Shown here piece after piece: positions 34,701 through 48,143 of a stretch of DNA of 64,000 bases (positions within the stretch are counted from its first letter, which is position 1; each line of letters opens with the position of its first letter). Source of the stretch: Pseudocercospora fijiensis CIRAD86 (Eukaryota > Ascomycota > Dothideomycetes > Mycosphaerellales > Mycosphaerellaceae); contig NW_006921533.1 in NCBI RefSeq assembly GCF_000340215.1, positions 4,614,979-4,678,978 on the forward strand, in the 5' to 3' direction. The position numbers and the translations under genes were made by a program. The notes under the pieces are model-generated. The model worked only from the letters and a program-made list of their open reading frames with translations. It did not search any database and was not told where the DNA came from.

Positions 34701-37700
34701 ATTGTGTTACATTGTCGGGAAGTAAGAGGTCCGCGGGCACCCCTAGTTAGATTTCTACTTAATTACTCGCTAGAGTCGTAGGAGGTTGTTATCGTAGGCC
34801 GCTATATCTTACCTAAATTAGTCTCTCTTCTACGCGCGGAGTTGTCGTTTATATTCGCTATATAGTTCTTAGTACCTTTCGTATTCTAGTCCGCTAGTAA
34901 TCTAATAGCGCCTAAGGCGCCTTTTAAGTTGCCTAGTCTCTCGTCGTAGTATTAAGAATTCGGAGGTCTAGCTAGTCTTCGTTCTACCCTCTATATAGCG
35001 GGCTGTTAGTACTGCTTCTTTAATAGCCTAGTAAAGAATCGCTTATAGCCTAATTACATATTTATCGAGTCGTTCGGGGGTGTCGAGTTCTTCTATACTT
35101 AGTACTTAGAGTTAGTATAGATAGGCGAAGAGGGCGTAAATATCGGTTTGTTTCTACTTCCGCCTCGGCTCTTTATATAATATCGCCGGCAGGCTCGCAA
35201 AAGCGAAGGTAGATTCAATTAGTAGGTAGTCGGAGTCCTAGTCGTATTCGGTACTAACTAAGAGGCTACGGTATATAATCGTTAGTAAATAGAATACTAG
35301 GTCTAACGTTAATGCCCCGCCGTCCCTTAGATTAATTCGCGTTGTCTACCCTATAGGTACTACCTATGCTAGCCGGCAGTCGTTAGCTATTTAGTTTAGT
35401 TGCCTACCTCGGGCGTTGTTTAGTTTGTCCGGTATCTATCTTTAATAGTATATATTGAAATCGCTAACTAGGATAGTATATAGCGTAATATATATTACAA
35501 AGTACTAGATAACTGTAGAGTCGTTATCGATTAGCGGCTAGTAGGCATTAATTATAGTAAGTGTTTGCTAGCCTAACCGGACTGTGATTTTATAAACGTA
35601 TTCCTCGGTTAGGTACGTTATCTATTTACTCGTATCCTATCGTTTAGTAATAAATGTAGCTACCCTTGCATCTAGTTTGCTAGCGAAGAGTAACTAGAAG
35701 AGACCCCGCTATAGTTAGTACGTAAGTATATAGCCCTCGTTTTGCCGATTTAGGTAGGGTTCTTATATAGCTATAATATCGTATTCGTGTATCTAAGGGC
35801 TATTAAAGAGGGCTACTGTTTAGTAGAGGCTGCCGGCTACGTTATATTATAGGATGCGTAATGTTTTAGGCAGCGGTAGGTCTACCGGTCTCGGACGTTG
35901 TCGTAGCTATCCGGTTAAAATAGGGTATCTTAAGACTCGTCGCTGCTGCTACCGCTAGTTCCCGCCTCGCTCGAACTCGTATCGCTATCGTTTATAGCTA
36001 TAGGGTCCCCCTATACCGGTTAGAGTATCTATTCGTCTTCGGTTAGTACTTTTTGCGGTAATGCTTAAATTAGCGCTATAGTTAAGCGGCGAGTAACCCG
36101 CTTTAGTTAGTTCTCTTTGTCGCTCTCTAAGTTGCGTTTAGAGGCGCGTTTCCGCTTAAGGCTTTTAGCCTTCTTCTTAGCAATTTTAGCGGCTACCTAT
36201 TAGCCGCTTTGCGTAAGGGTTTTAATTCGCTTGCCTTGTCCCTATTCGAGTGTTTTAAGCTACTCGAGGTCGCTAATTAAGTCTCCTATACTAGAGTCTG
36301 CGCTAGATTGCTAGCCGTTAGCGTAGAGTTAGGTTATGTCTTCCTTAACTAGTTGCTTTTGTTTCCTCGCCTTAGCGCGCTCCCTAGCTTATTCGGCCTA
36401 TAGTAGGGCCTTAACCTCTCTAGCTTTCAACTTTAGCTCTTTAATGTAGAGCGCTAAGTTTTTAAGCGGAGAGAGCGGTATATCTTTCTATAGTAATAAT
36501 AGTATAGTAGTTAGCGGGTATTCCTAGTAGATATCTAGGTCGGCGAACACTTTAACCTAGTTCTACGTAGAGGGGACTCTATCTAGGTAAGGTATTAGGA
36601 CGGCGGGCGTAGGCGAAGAAGACACTAAATTTGCTTTAGCGCTTAGTGCGGCAGCTGTTGCTTTTACTATACTACTGCTAGGTTCTAGGACGCGTAGGAC
36701 GCGTTGTTTACCTAAGTCCGAATAGGGCCTCTCCGGCAGGTCCTTGTCGCTTTATAGGTCTATATTAGGGGGCGTAATACAGCTAGTTTGTTTTAATTGT
36801 GCCCCTAGTATTTTAGCTTAGCTGTTTTCCGGGTCTCGCGGCTCGCCTACTTGTATTACTACTCGAATGCCCTATCGCTCTATTAGTTGTTCCTCTATAG
36901 GGATATTAAACCTTATATAGTGTTCTCGCGTCCCTACTGCCTTTGCTTTTGCCTTCCTTCTCTCGAGGCAGCCCTCGCTAAATGCTATATATATACCTTT
37001 GCATAGTATATAGTATAGTAGTATACCTAGTAGGCACGCCTCCTTCTTATATAGCCTAGTATAGAGCGGGCATCGATCTAGTATACGGTACCGGGTTCTA
37101 ATATAACTATATAGTTAGCATTTGAAGCACTACTAAATTCTAGCGCTAGATTCGAAGATCTCGGCGATATATAGGCTACTATACTAACGTATGCCTCGTT
37201 CTAGTATCTTGTTAGCGTTAGATGCCCTCGTGAAATATAGTAGAATCGACGACGTTAGTTTAGTAGCCGCTCTGTTCTTTACTAGCTATCCGATATAGGT
37301 AATTGCTCCGTTCGGGATTAATAAGCTATTTTAAAGTAAGATTTCCTTAATAGCTTTCTATTTGCCCGCGGCATATATGCTAATTATGCGTATTAGTATG
37401 CTATAGACGACTAGAGGGTATATTTAGGTAATAATAGTAGTTCCTAAGCCTAGTTTATTTAGGAATAGTACGGATTGCCTAATAAATTGCTCTCTCTCCG
37501 TATAGCCGTTAAAGTATAGTTCGAGGTCTCCTAATAGGAGTTGTTTAGCGGCGCCAACTTGTACCTAAACGCCTTGGTTTCTCGCGTTCTTATTAATTAG
37601 AGAGAGTATTCGGAAAGGCTCCTAGTCTACTATCCTTAGTGCCTTCTATACTAATAGGTTAGGTATTTTAATCCTAAGGGTATAGACTGTCGCCGGTTCT

Positions 37701-38259
37701 ATTTGCTATTGTCTATAGCCTAAGTTAGAGTTCCGTAGAGAGAGTACCGCCTTTTAGACTACCTAGGTAGATTCGCGTATTATAAGTATATTACCTCGCG
37801 GATATGTTCTTATATATTGTAGTATTTCCTTTCCTACGGCCGTTATAGTAACTAGCTACGAATGAATGTTATATAGCATTGTACTAATATCGTTCGTCGC
37901 GTAGTTGTTTATTTGAGACGCGTAGTTTAGTCTAAACTCGAGCAGCTTATCTAGGACCTAAAGCGCGTCTAATTTAGTCGGTCTCTTTCTAGGCTCGCCC
38001 TTTGACTATGTCTTAAGCTCCTAGCAGTGCTTCGTAAAGAGTATAGTATTGTCTTAAATTAAGGTAGTATTAAGTATCTTTAGTGTTATTAGTCGCTAGT
38101 TTGTTTTAATCGGACGCGTCGCGGGACTTATTTTAGCGACAGTAAGGTAGCGTCTCGTCGTATCGCGAAAATATTAGTACTAGCGGAATCGTTACGTCGT
38201 AGCGGTCAACTTGATGTATATTATAGTGTAGTGTGGGTTACTTAGTGCAAAAGGTTTTT

Positions 38260-38405
38260 CAAGGAGGCTCGGGAGGTCGTTAGATTAATGTGTAACGTAT
38301 GCCTACATAGCCGATAGGAACTAGTTAGGCTACGCTTAGGGGCGAACTCTATCCCTCGATATAGTAAGGCATAGGGAAGCCAAACATCGTATAGCCTACT
38401 CTGAT
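38260..38405. other. LINE target duplication and short unique spacer
   Basis: 38260-38273 is the right copy of the 14-bp LINE duplication. The 130 bp after it is the original target DNA between two insertions. No gene is visible. Confidence 0.6.
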
Positions 38406-38415
38406 TCACTCCTAG
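38406..38415. repeat. 10-bp direct repeat, left copy
   Basis: TCACTCCTAG, matching TCACTCCCAG at 60915-60924 except for one C-to-T change in a CpA context. The pair brackets the 22.5-kb hAT-type block and is the likely target duplication. Confidence 0.65.
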
Positions 38416-38439
38416 CCTGAGATGTAAAAACCTTAGTAA
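38416..38439 (+). repeat. Left terminal inverted repeat
   Basis: 24 bp, matching the reverse complement of 60891-60914 at 23 positions. It lies immediately inside the 10-bp direct repeat. Confidence 0.75.
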
Positions 38440-38610
38440 TTGTAATAGTAATAGTAAATAGTAAATAGTAAAGTCAAATTGGCAATAGTAATAGTAATAG
38501 TAATAGTAATTCTACAGAAAAGTCTACAGCAACAGTAATAGTAACAGTAATAGTAATTACTATTTAGTAATTACTATTACTATAGTAATTACTATTATAC
38601 TATTTAGTAT
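38440..38610. repeat. Subterminal GTAATA-type repeats, left end
   Basis: Dense copies of GTAATAGTAAT and its complement, partly palindromic (TAGTAATTACTA). The right end has the same kind of cluster. Short repeated motifs near the tips are where hAT transposases commonly bind. Confidence 0.6.
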
Positions 38611-39401
38611 AGTGAGTTGTATTCTATACGAGTCCTAGTATTTATTTTTCTAGAATATATTATAATATTTACTATAGATATATCCAGTAAAACTATAGAG
38701 ATATTAATTTTTAAAATTCCAATAATAAATTCTTATAGAAATTAATATCTTTATAGTTTTTATAGATGAACTATTAAAACAAAGTCTATATATAGTTAAA
38801 AAAATCTAGTTTTTTTTTAAGATTTAAACGAAGTAGATTATATTACTAATACTAGTAAATTAAACAAAACAGAATTTAGAAAGAACTGCTTATTTATTAG
38901 GAATTACTATTATACTACTTATTATAGTAAAGTGTATTATATATAAGTCCTAATACTTTTTTTTCTATAATATATTACAATATTTACTAGAGCTATATCT
39001 AGTAAAACTATAGAGAACTTAATTTTTAAACGTTTTAGAATATATTTTTAAAGAAATTAATATCTTTATAGTTTTACTAGATACACTATTTAAAAAAAAT
39101 CTATATATAGCTAAAAAAAATCTATTTTTTTTATATCTAAACTAAGTAGGTTATATTACTAATACTAATAAACTAAAATATATTAAATAAATTAATATTT
39201 AAAGAGAATTAATTATTTATTAGTAATTACTATTATACTATTAATTATAATAAAGTGCATCCTATATAAGTCCTTATTTTGATTTCTTTTAAATATATTA
39301 TAATGTTTTCTAAAGCTATATCTAGTAAACCTAGAGAGATATTAATTTTTAAATATATTAGAATATATTATTAGGAAAATTAATATCTATATAGTTTTAC
39401 T
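38610..39401. repeat. Tandem array with a period of about 315-323 bp
   Basis: Three AT-rich units aligned at their ATA-AGTCC words (38632, 38947 and 39270). The third unit is split by LINE A and resumes at 49246, ending near 49375. It has no coding capacity. Confidence 0.65.
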
Positions 39402-42400
39402 TAACGACCGTAGAAGAGGCCGTAGCCGACGGCTGTATAGAGGAGGCCGAGATGGCAGCGAACAATCAGAGACGAAGGGAAGACAGCTAAGAAGGAAGGG
39501 AGGACGAATAGAAAGCACTATATACTAGGGCAGAGGAGGTACTAAAGGCAGAAGATGGAAGAACCCCTAAGAGGGCATATAGGATAATGATTTCAGAACT
39601 CCTTAGAGGACTAAAAGCAATCTACAACTAGGCAAGCTACGTAATTATAAAGGTAGCTAATACAGTCGTAGCAAAGATTACGAAGAAATAATAGGAGACT
39701 AGCCTAAACTACCGCACCTAGGTAGTAGTAGCTAGTTAGGAGGCGCTAAAACCCCCGAGGATAGTAGTTCGAGTCTATATTACGGACCTATAGGAGCAAA
39801 AGGAAATCTAAGGACTTATAGGGAAAGAGATTATAGAAAGAATTGCAGTTAAAGAGGTAATTAGGGCTAGGAACGAAGGTAAAGGGGTAATTAAGCTGTT
39901 TATAGTATAAGAGCAGGACAAAAAGAAGCTAGAAATACAAAAAGAATAGACAACTAAGATAGGGAAAACAGTAAAGGTCTCCTAATAGCAATTTATAATT
40001 ATAGCCTATAGTATAATAAGAAGCTTTAAGGAAGAACAGGATATTAAGAGCCTATAGAGACAAAACTAAGCTATATACCTAGGCCTAAAGATTACAAAAG
40101 TAGTATAGATTAAAAGGAAAATCGAAGAGACTAAGAAGCAGTCTTCCCTAATTATCTAGGTAGGGAGTATAGAGCAGGCTAATATAGTACTAGACTAGGG
40201 GTTGTTCTAGGACTTTAAAAGATTAGAAACAGAGATATATAGAAGCAACTATAGGATAATGCAGTGCTTTAAATATTAACACTATAGACACTTAGCAGCT
40301 AAATATATAAAGACAACCAATACCTGCTCCTATTATATAGGGGAGCACTAGGTTAAAGAATATAAAGCATATAAGGGAGAAGCAAGATATATATACTATA
40401 CTAAAAGACACCCCTCTTAGGCGAAGGAATGCCTAGTAAGAATATAGGTAGCTAGGAAAGCAAAGGAAGCTAGAATCAATATACTAAAAAGATATATAAT
40501 AAGCTAGGGCAGCTAGGTATAGAAGCAACCTAGCTAAGTGCTACAAAAGAGGTCTAGGCAAGATAATAGGTTTACATTTAGGGCCTTATTAGCATAAGAG
40601 AGTCACTAGTAACTAGGGAGACTAAGATACCTTAATATTACAGAAAAGGAAGTAGGGCAGACAAAGCTTAGTTAAATGTTAGTCTAAAGTAAGGGAAGAC
40701 TAAAGGAAAACTTATAGGGAAATAATATAGATGAAACCTAATAAACATTGTAACATTACTAAACATTATATAGTACAATATTAATAAGAGCAAAGACAAG
40801 GTACAGAGGAGCTTCCTTCAAGTACTAAACCTAAAAGAATATTACATTATTGCAATCTAAGAGCCCTAGCTTAACCTATATACAAAGAGACTAGCAACAG
40901 TTAAAGACCTAAGATACTACCTAATTATCTACAACTAGGGAGCCCTAAGGACATATATCTATATTAGCAAGGAGATAGATATAGAGACCTAGTAGGCTAT
41001 ACTATAGGAGGATAGGGACCTGACATTAGTTTAAGTAGAGATATCCTAAGGTACAATCTAAGTTTACTATATATACAACCTACTACTAGACTTAAGAAGT
41101 AGTACCTAACTAAAAACCCTAGAAAGACTACTTAGAGTTCTCTAGGGGAATACCTACTAAATCCTACTTAGGGATTTCAACCTCTACTACCCCCTCTAGG
41201 GCTTAGACTTTACCCTAGCTTACTACTTCCTAGTAGGAAGACTAATTAATATATTAGAGAGGGAAGGAATAGAAATTGTTACCCTAAAGGGACTAATTAC
41301 TTAGGAGGCAAGAGGAAGCAGCAGCACACTAGACCTATACTTTATATTACATTAGATTAGGAATAGGATTACAAGATGCAGGGTTAACTAGGAACTAGAA
41401 GAATTATTAGACCACTTCCCGGTACAGATTAAGCTAAATGTCTAAGCCAATTAGGAAAGGGAACTAGAGGAGAAGCTCAACTAGAAAGGTACCTAATAGG
41501 GCAGGATTAGGGAGGAACTAGAAAGGGACCCAAAACTAGAGGAACTCTTAACAAAGTACCTACTAAGGCTAGAGGATATTAATAAGGCAGTAGAAGAACT
41601 AATAGGAATCCTAAGATAGGTAGCTAGAAAGTATACCCTAGCAAAGAAACATTTACTATACTAGCAACTATACTAGACTAGTAAGTGTATAAGGAAGGTT
41701 AAAGTAGCAAGAAAGGCTAGGAGATAGTAGATATAAACCTATACCTAGGAAGTATAGGACAACTATAATAAAGCCTGCTAGGAAAAGAAGATCTAGATTA
41801 AGAAAGATAAGATACAAGAATAGAGATCTATAATAGGAATAATTATAAAGAAACTAGAGGAGATATAGAGGATAGCTAAATAGGCAAGGAGACCTAAATA
41901 GGACAAGGATATACTACTACAATTCCCGGATATTATAGACTAATAAGGACAAATATAGACTATAATAGAAGGGAAAGCAAGAGCCCTAGGCTACTACTTC
42001 TTCTATAGAGAAGTATAAGCAGACCTATTAGATATAAAGGAGAAAGAACAAGAGACTCTACTATTAGGTATACTAAGAGATACCTAAGTCAAACCCGAAA
42101 CTATTAAAAGGATCCTAAAGAAAATTCTAGGCAATAAGGTACTAGGAGAAGACAAGATCTATAACAAACTCCTAAAAGTATATAGGAAGGGGCTAGCCCT
42201 AGCACTAGCTAATATCTTTTCATAAAGCCTAGTACTAGGACACTACCTAAGACTATTTAGGAAGTCCCTAATAGTAGTGCTAAGGAAGCCTTAGAAGGAA
42301 GACTATATATAGCTTAAGGCCTATAGACTAATAGCCCTACTTAATATAATAGGTAAGGTACTAGAAAAAATTGTCGCTAAAAGGCTAATAACCTTTGCCG

Positions 42401-43227
42401 AGGAAAGGAATATCCTTCCTAAAGGCTAGATAGGAGGAAGAAAGAAGAGGTTAATACTAATAGCTATAGAACTAATTATAGAATAGATTAAGCATATCTA
42501 GCACTATAGTTAAAACTAGGTAGTAACCCTCCTCTCCCTTAATATCTTAGGAGCCTTTAACAATATCTCCTATAAAAGGCTCCTATATATACTTAAATAG
42601 AAAGCTATACTAAACTAGATAGTCTAATTTATCTAGTCCTTCCTATAGGAAAGATTAATACAGCTTATTCTAGGCAAATTCAAATCAGACCTAATACTAA
42701 CTAAAAAGGGAATCCCTTAAGGATTAATACTCTCCCTAATCCTCTTCCTTATCTTTATAGTAAACCTACTCCTACTCCTAGAATTAAAAAACATATTAGT
42801 ATTAGGGTTTGTAGATAACATAAACATCCTAGCCTAGTCTAAGACAATAGAAACTAACTGCAAGATCCTAGAAGAGAAGCACTAAGAGTACGAAAAATAG
42901 GCAAGGAGGTATAGAGCAAAATTCGCCCTAGAAAAGTACTAGCTTATCTACTTTAGTAAGGCTAAATCAACCTATAATATAAAGCAATCAATTACTATCT
43001 AAAGCTTTAAAACCCAACTATTAGCAGAGCTTAGGGTACTAGGGGTCTAGCTAGATCTAAAACTAAATTAGGGACTGTAAGTAAAGAAGGCAAAGTAGAG
43101 GGCAGATGCTAATATACAATCTATCAATAGGCTTATAGCCTCTATATAGGGGGCTATATTCGAGAAAGCCAAAGTTATATACAAAGCAATTATCAAGCTA
43201 GCAATGCTATATAGAGTATAGATATAG

Positions 43228-46200
43228 ATAGATAGATAGATATTTCATTTGCCTATTGTAGTGCCTTTCGGCCTATATAGGTCTGTTTCTATATATTGTT
43301 TTAGGTAGGAAACTAACTTAGTTAGTAAAAACCTCCCTCCTATCCTATTTATAAGTGTTGATCTTCCTTGTTTCCTTATTCTCCTTCCTCTAGGGTATAC
43401 TAGTGTTATAGTTATTACCCTCTAACTACCTTGCCTACTACCTTGCCCTTCTTTCCCCTTCTTCTTCCCTCCTTCTTATCTACTCCTTAGTTTCCCTTAC
43501 TAGTGCGAATTGTTGTATAAATCCCTATTTAATGATCTACTTTACTATCCTCTTTAGGTCTTCTTTGCTCTAGATTAGCTTATCGTATTCCCTTTCTATT
43601 GCTTTTTGTCTCTAATCGCTTCTGCCTTCTAACTATTAAGGGCAGACTAGCAGTATATACTTAGGGTTCTAAGATTAGTAGCTATATTAGCAAGCCCTGC
43701 TTTTAATTCCTAGGACGTTTCTTCTAAATAGGTAAGATCTGAATCTAATATATTTAGATCTGATTTAGATAGCTAGGCTTGCCTCGGCCCTGTTTAGGTC
43801 CTTATAGAGCTAGTAGTTATGTTAACTAAATTTGATTAGTACCTTTAGGGTTCCTAGTCTAACTTGTGTTTTGTTCTATTCCTGCTCCTATAGGTATCTA
43901 GCAATTAATTCTACTAGGCTTTGTTTCTCTCCCTTTAGCTTGTCTTCCTTTAGCCTTATATTTAGTCCCTAAAGCTCTTTTTCTAGCATTTCTCTTGTTA
44001 AGACTCTATATTGCTCTAGGTCTTTGACTTTCTAGGGAGTTATTTATAGTCTGTCTCGCCTCCTAGTCCTAATATACTAGGCTTTTATCTTGTCTAGTGC
44101 CTTTTGGATAGTCTATTAGGCTAGGTATTCTATTATCTTTACTATATATTAGTGTCTTAGTCCCTTGAAGTATTGTTTGACTAGTAGGATCCCTAATTCT
44201 ATCTCTACTACCCTTGTTAGTATAGTTTTGTATACTCCTAGGATTTTCTTTAGGCTTTAGGTTTAGGACCTACTAACTAGTTGCTTAATCCTCTTTAGTA
44301 TCTTCTCCTAGGCTATCTATATCTATGCTCTATATAGTATTGCTAGCTTAACAATTGCTTTGTATATAACTTTAGCTTTCTCGAATATAGCCCCCTATAT
44401 AGAGGCTATAAGCCTATTAATAGATTGTATATTAGTATCTGCCCTCTGCTTTGCCTTCTTTATTTATAGTCCCTAATTTAGTTTTGGATCTAGCTAGATC
44501 CCTAGTACCCTAAGCTCTGCTAATAGTTAGGTTTTAAAGCCTTAGATAGTGATTGATTGCTTTATATTATAGGTTGATTTAGCCTTACTAAAGTAGATAA
44601 GCTAGTACTTTTCTAGGGCGAATTTTGCTCTATGCCTCCTTACCTATTTTTTATACTCCTAGTACTTCTCTTCTAGGATCTTGCAGTTAGTTTCTATTGT
44701 CTTAGACTAGGCTAGGATGTTTGTATTATCTATAAACCCTAATACTAATATGTTTTTTAATTCTAGGAGTAGGAGTAGGTCTACTATAAAGATAAAGAAG
44801 AGGATTAGGGAGAGTATTAATCCTTAGGGGATTCCCTTTTTAGTTAGTATTAGGTCTAATTTAAATTTGCCTAGAATAAGCTATATTAATCTTTCCTATA
44901 GGAAGGACTAGATAAATTGGACTATTTAGTTTAGTATAGCTTTCTATTTAAGTATATATAGGAGCCTTTTATAGGATATATTATTAAAGGCTCCTAAGAT
45001 GTTAAGGGAGAGGAGGGTTACTACCTAGTTTTAACTATAGTGCTAGATATGCTTAATCTGTTCTATAATTAGTTCTATAGCTATTAGTGTTAACCTCTTC
45101 TTTCTTCCTCCTATCTAGCCTTTAGGAAGGATGTTCCTTTCCTCGGTAAAGGTTATTAGCCTTTTAGCGACAATTTTTTCTAGTACCTTGCCTATTATAT
45201 TGAGTAGGGCTATTAGTCTATAGGCCTTAAGCTATATATAGTCTTCCTTCTAGGGCTTCCTTAGTACTACTATTAGGGACTTCCTAAATAGTCTTAGGTA
45301 GTGTCCTAGTGCTAGGCTTTATAAAAAGATATTAGCGAGTGCTAGGGCTAGCCCCTTCCTATATACTTTTAGAAGTTTGTTATAGATCTTGTCTTCTCCT
45401 AGTACCTTATTGCCTAGAATTTTCTTTAGGATCCTTTTAATAGTTTCGGGTTTAACCTAGGTATCTCTTAGTATGCCTAGTAGTAGAGTCTCTTATTCTT
45501 CCTCCTTTATATCTAATAGGTCTGCTTATACTTTTCTATAGAAGAAGTGTTAGCCTAGGGCTCTTACTTTCCCTTCTATTATAGTCTATATTTATCCTTG
45601 TTAGTCTATAATATCCGGGAATTATAGTAGTATATCCTTATCCTATTTAGGTCTCCTTGCCTATTTAGCTATCCTCTATATCTCCTCTAGTTTCTTTATA
45701 ATTATTCCTATTATAGATCTCTATTTTTGTATCTTGTCTTTCTTAATCTAGATCTTCTTTTCCTAGTAGGCTTTATTATAGTTGTCCTATACTTCCTAGG
45801 TATAGGTTTGTATCTACTGCCTCCTAGCCTTCCTTGCTACTTTAACCTTCCTTATATACTTACTAGTCTAGTATAGTTACTAGTATAGTGAATGTTTCTT
45901 TACTAGGGTATACTTTCTAGCTACCTATTTTAGGATTCCTATTAGTTCTTCTACTACCTTGTTAATATTTTCTAGCCTTAGTAGGTACTTTATTAAGAGT
46001 TCCTCTAGTTTTGGGTCCCTTTCTAGTTCCTCCCTAATCCTGCCCTATTAGGTACCCTTCTAGTTAAGCTTCTCCTCTAGTTCCCTTTCCTAATTAGCTT
46101 AGATATTTAGCTTAATCTATACCGGGAAGTAGTCTAATAATTCTTCTAGTTCCTAGTTGACCCTGTATCTTGTAATCCTATTCCTAATCTAATATAATAT

Positions 46201-48125
46201 AAAGTATAGGTCTAGTATACTACTACTTCCTCTTGCCTCCTAAGTAATTAGTCCCTTTAGGGTAACAATTTCTATTCCTTCCCTCTCTAATATATTAATT
46301 AGTCTTCCTACTAGGAAGTAGTAAGCTAGGGTAAAGTCTAAGCCCTAGAGGGGGTAGTAGAGGTTGAAATCCCTAAGTAGGATTTAGTAGGTATTCCTCT
46401 AGATAACTCTAGGTAGTCTTTCTAGGGTTTTTAGTTAGGTACTGCTTCTTAAGTCTAGTAGTGGGTTGTATATACAGTAGACTTAGAGTATACCTTAGGA
46501 TGTCTCTACTTAAACTGATATTAGGTCCCTATCCTCCTATAGTATAGCCTACTAGGTTTCTGTATCTATCTCCTTACTAATATAGATATATGTCCTTAGG
46601 GCTCCCTAGTTATAGATAATTGGGTAGTATCTTAGGTCTTTGACTGTTACTAGTCTCCTTATATATAGGTTAAGCTAGGGCTCTTAGATTGCAATAATAT
46701 AATGTTCTTTTAGGTTTAGTGCTTAAAAGAAGCTCCTCTATACCTTATCTTTGCTCTTATTAACATTGTACTATATAATATTTAGTAATGTTGTAATGTT
46801 TATTAGGTTTTATCTATATTATTTCCCTATAGGTTTTCCTTTAGTCTTCCCTTACTTTAGACTAATATTTGACTAAGCTTTATCTACCCTGCTTCCTTTC
46901 CTATAATATTAAGGTATCTTAGTCTCCCTAGTTGCTAGTAACTCTCTTATACTAGTAAGGCCCTGAATATAAACCTATTATCTTGTCTAGACCTCTTTTA
47001 TAGTACTTAGCTAGGTTGCTTCTATACCTAGCTGCCCTAGCTTATTATATACCTTTTTAGTATATTGATTCTAGCTTCCTTTGCCTTCCTAGCTACCTGT
47101 ATTCTTACTAGGCATTCCTTCGCCTAAGAGGGGTATCTTTTAGTGTAGTATATATATCTTGCTTCTCCCTTGTATGCTTTGTATTCTTTAACCTAGTAAT
47201 CCCCTATATAATAGGAGCAGGTGTTAGTTGTTTTTGTACACTTAGCTGCTAAGTGTCTATAGTGTTAACATTTAAAGCACTGCATTATCCTGTAGTTGCT
47301 TCTATATATCTCTGTTTCTAATCTTTTAAAGTCCTAGAACAACCCCTAGTCTAGTACTATATTAGCTTGCTCTATACTCCCTACCTAGATAATTAGGGAA
47401 GACTGCTTCTTAGTCTCTTCGATTTTCCTTTTAATCTATACTACTTTTGTAATCCTAAGGCCTAGGTATATAGCTTAGTTTTGTCTCTGTAGGCTCTTAA
47501 TATCCTATTCTTCCTTAAAGCTTCTTATTATACTATAGGCTATAATTATAAATTGCTGTTAGGAGACCTTTACTGTTTTCCCTATCTTGGTTATCTATTC
47601 TTTTTGTATTTCTAGCTTCTTTTTGTCCTACTCTTGTGCTATAAACAGCTTAATTATCCCTTTACCTTCGTTTCTAGCCCCAATTACCTCTTTAACTATA
47701 ATTCTTTCTACAATCTCTTTCCCTATAAGTCCTTAAATTTCCTTTTACTCCTATAGGTCCGTAATATAGACTCTAACTACTGTCCTCGGGGGTTTTAGCG
47801 CCTCCTAACTAGCTACTGCTACCTAAGTGCGGTAATTTAGGCTTATCTCCTATTGTTTCTTCGTAATCTTTACTGCGACTGTATTAGCTACCTTTGTAAT
47901 AACGTAGCTTGCCTAGTTATAGATTGCTTTCAGTCCTCTAAGGAGTTCTAAGATCATTATCCTATATACCCTCTTAGGGGTTCTTCTATCTTCCGCCTTA
48001 AGTACCTCCTCTGCCCTAGTATATAGTGCTTTCTATTCGTCCTCCCTTCCTTCTTAACTGTCTTCCCTTCGTCTCTGATTGTTCGCTGCCATTTTCTAAT
48101 CGTATCCGAAGATCCAATACTGTGC
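43228..48125 (-). mobile_element. LINE copy B, inserted in reverse inside copy A
   Basis: A 4,898-bp copy of the same LINE on the minus strand. Its (GATA)n tail begins at 43228 and its ORF1 ATG is at 48092, preceded by a 33-bp leader not shared with the other copies. The target duplication is 18 bp, TATAGAGTATAGATATAG (43210-43227 and 48126-48143). It forms a giant inverted repeat with copy A. All frames are broken. Confidence 0.88.
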
Positions 48126-48143
48126 TATAGAGTATAGATATAG

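Larger units (their letters stand above)
23620..38259 (-). mobile_element. Tad1-like LINE, interrupted by a Gypsy element
   Basis: A non-LTR retrotransposon on the minus strand, about 7.55 kb once the nested Gypsy element is removed. Its 3' end (left) is a (CCAA)n tail, seen as TTGG repeats at 23620-23644 on the plus strand. Exact 14-bp duplications flank it. Reading the minus strand from 38259: a degenerate ORF1 with a zinc-knuckle-like CFKC segment near 37120, an endonuclease region around 35000-36000, reverse transcriptase around 33400-34700 (with an IDDI active-site block near 33660), then after the Gypsy insertion the RNase H domain near 25300-25770. All frames are broken, mostly by TAG and TAA. 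Confidence 0.85.
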
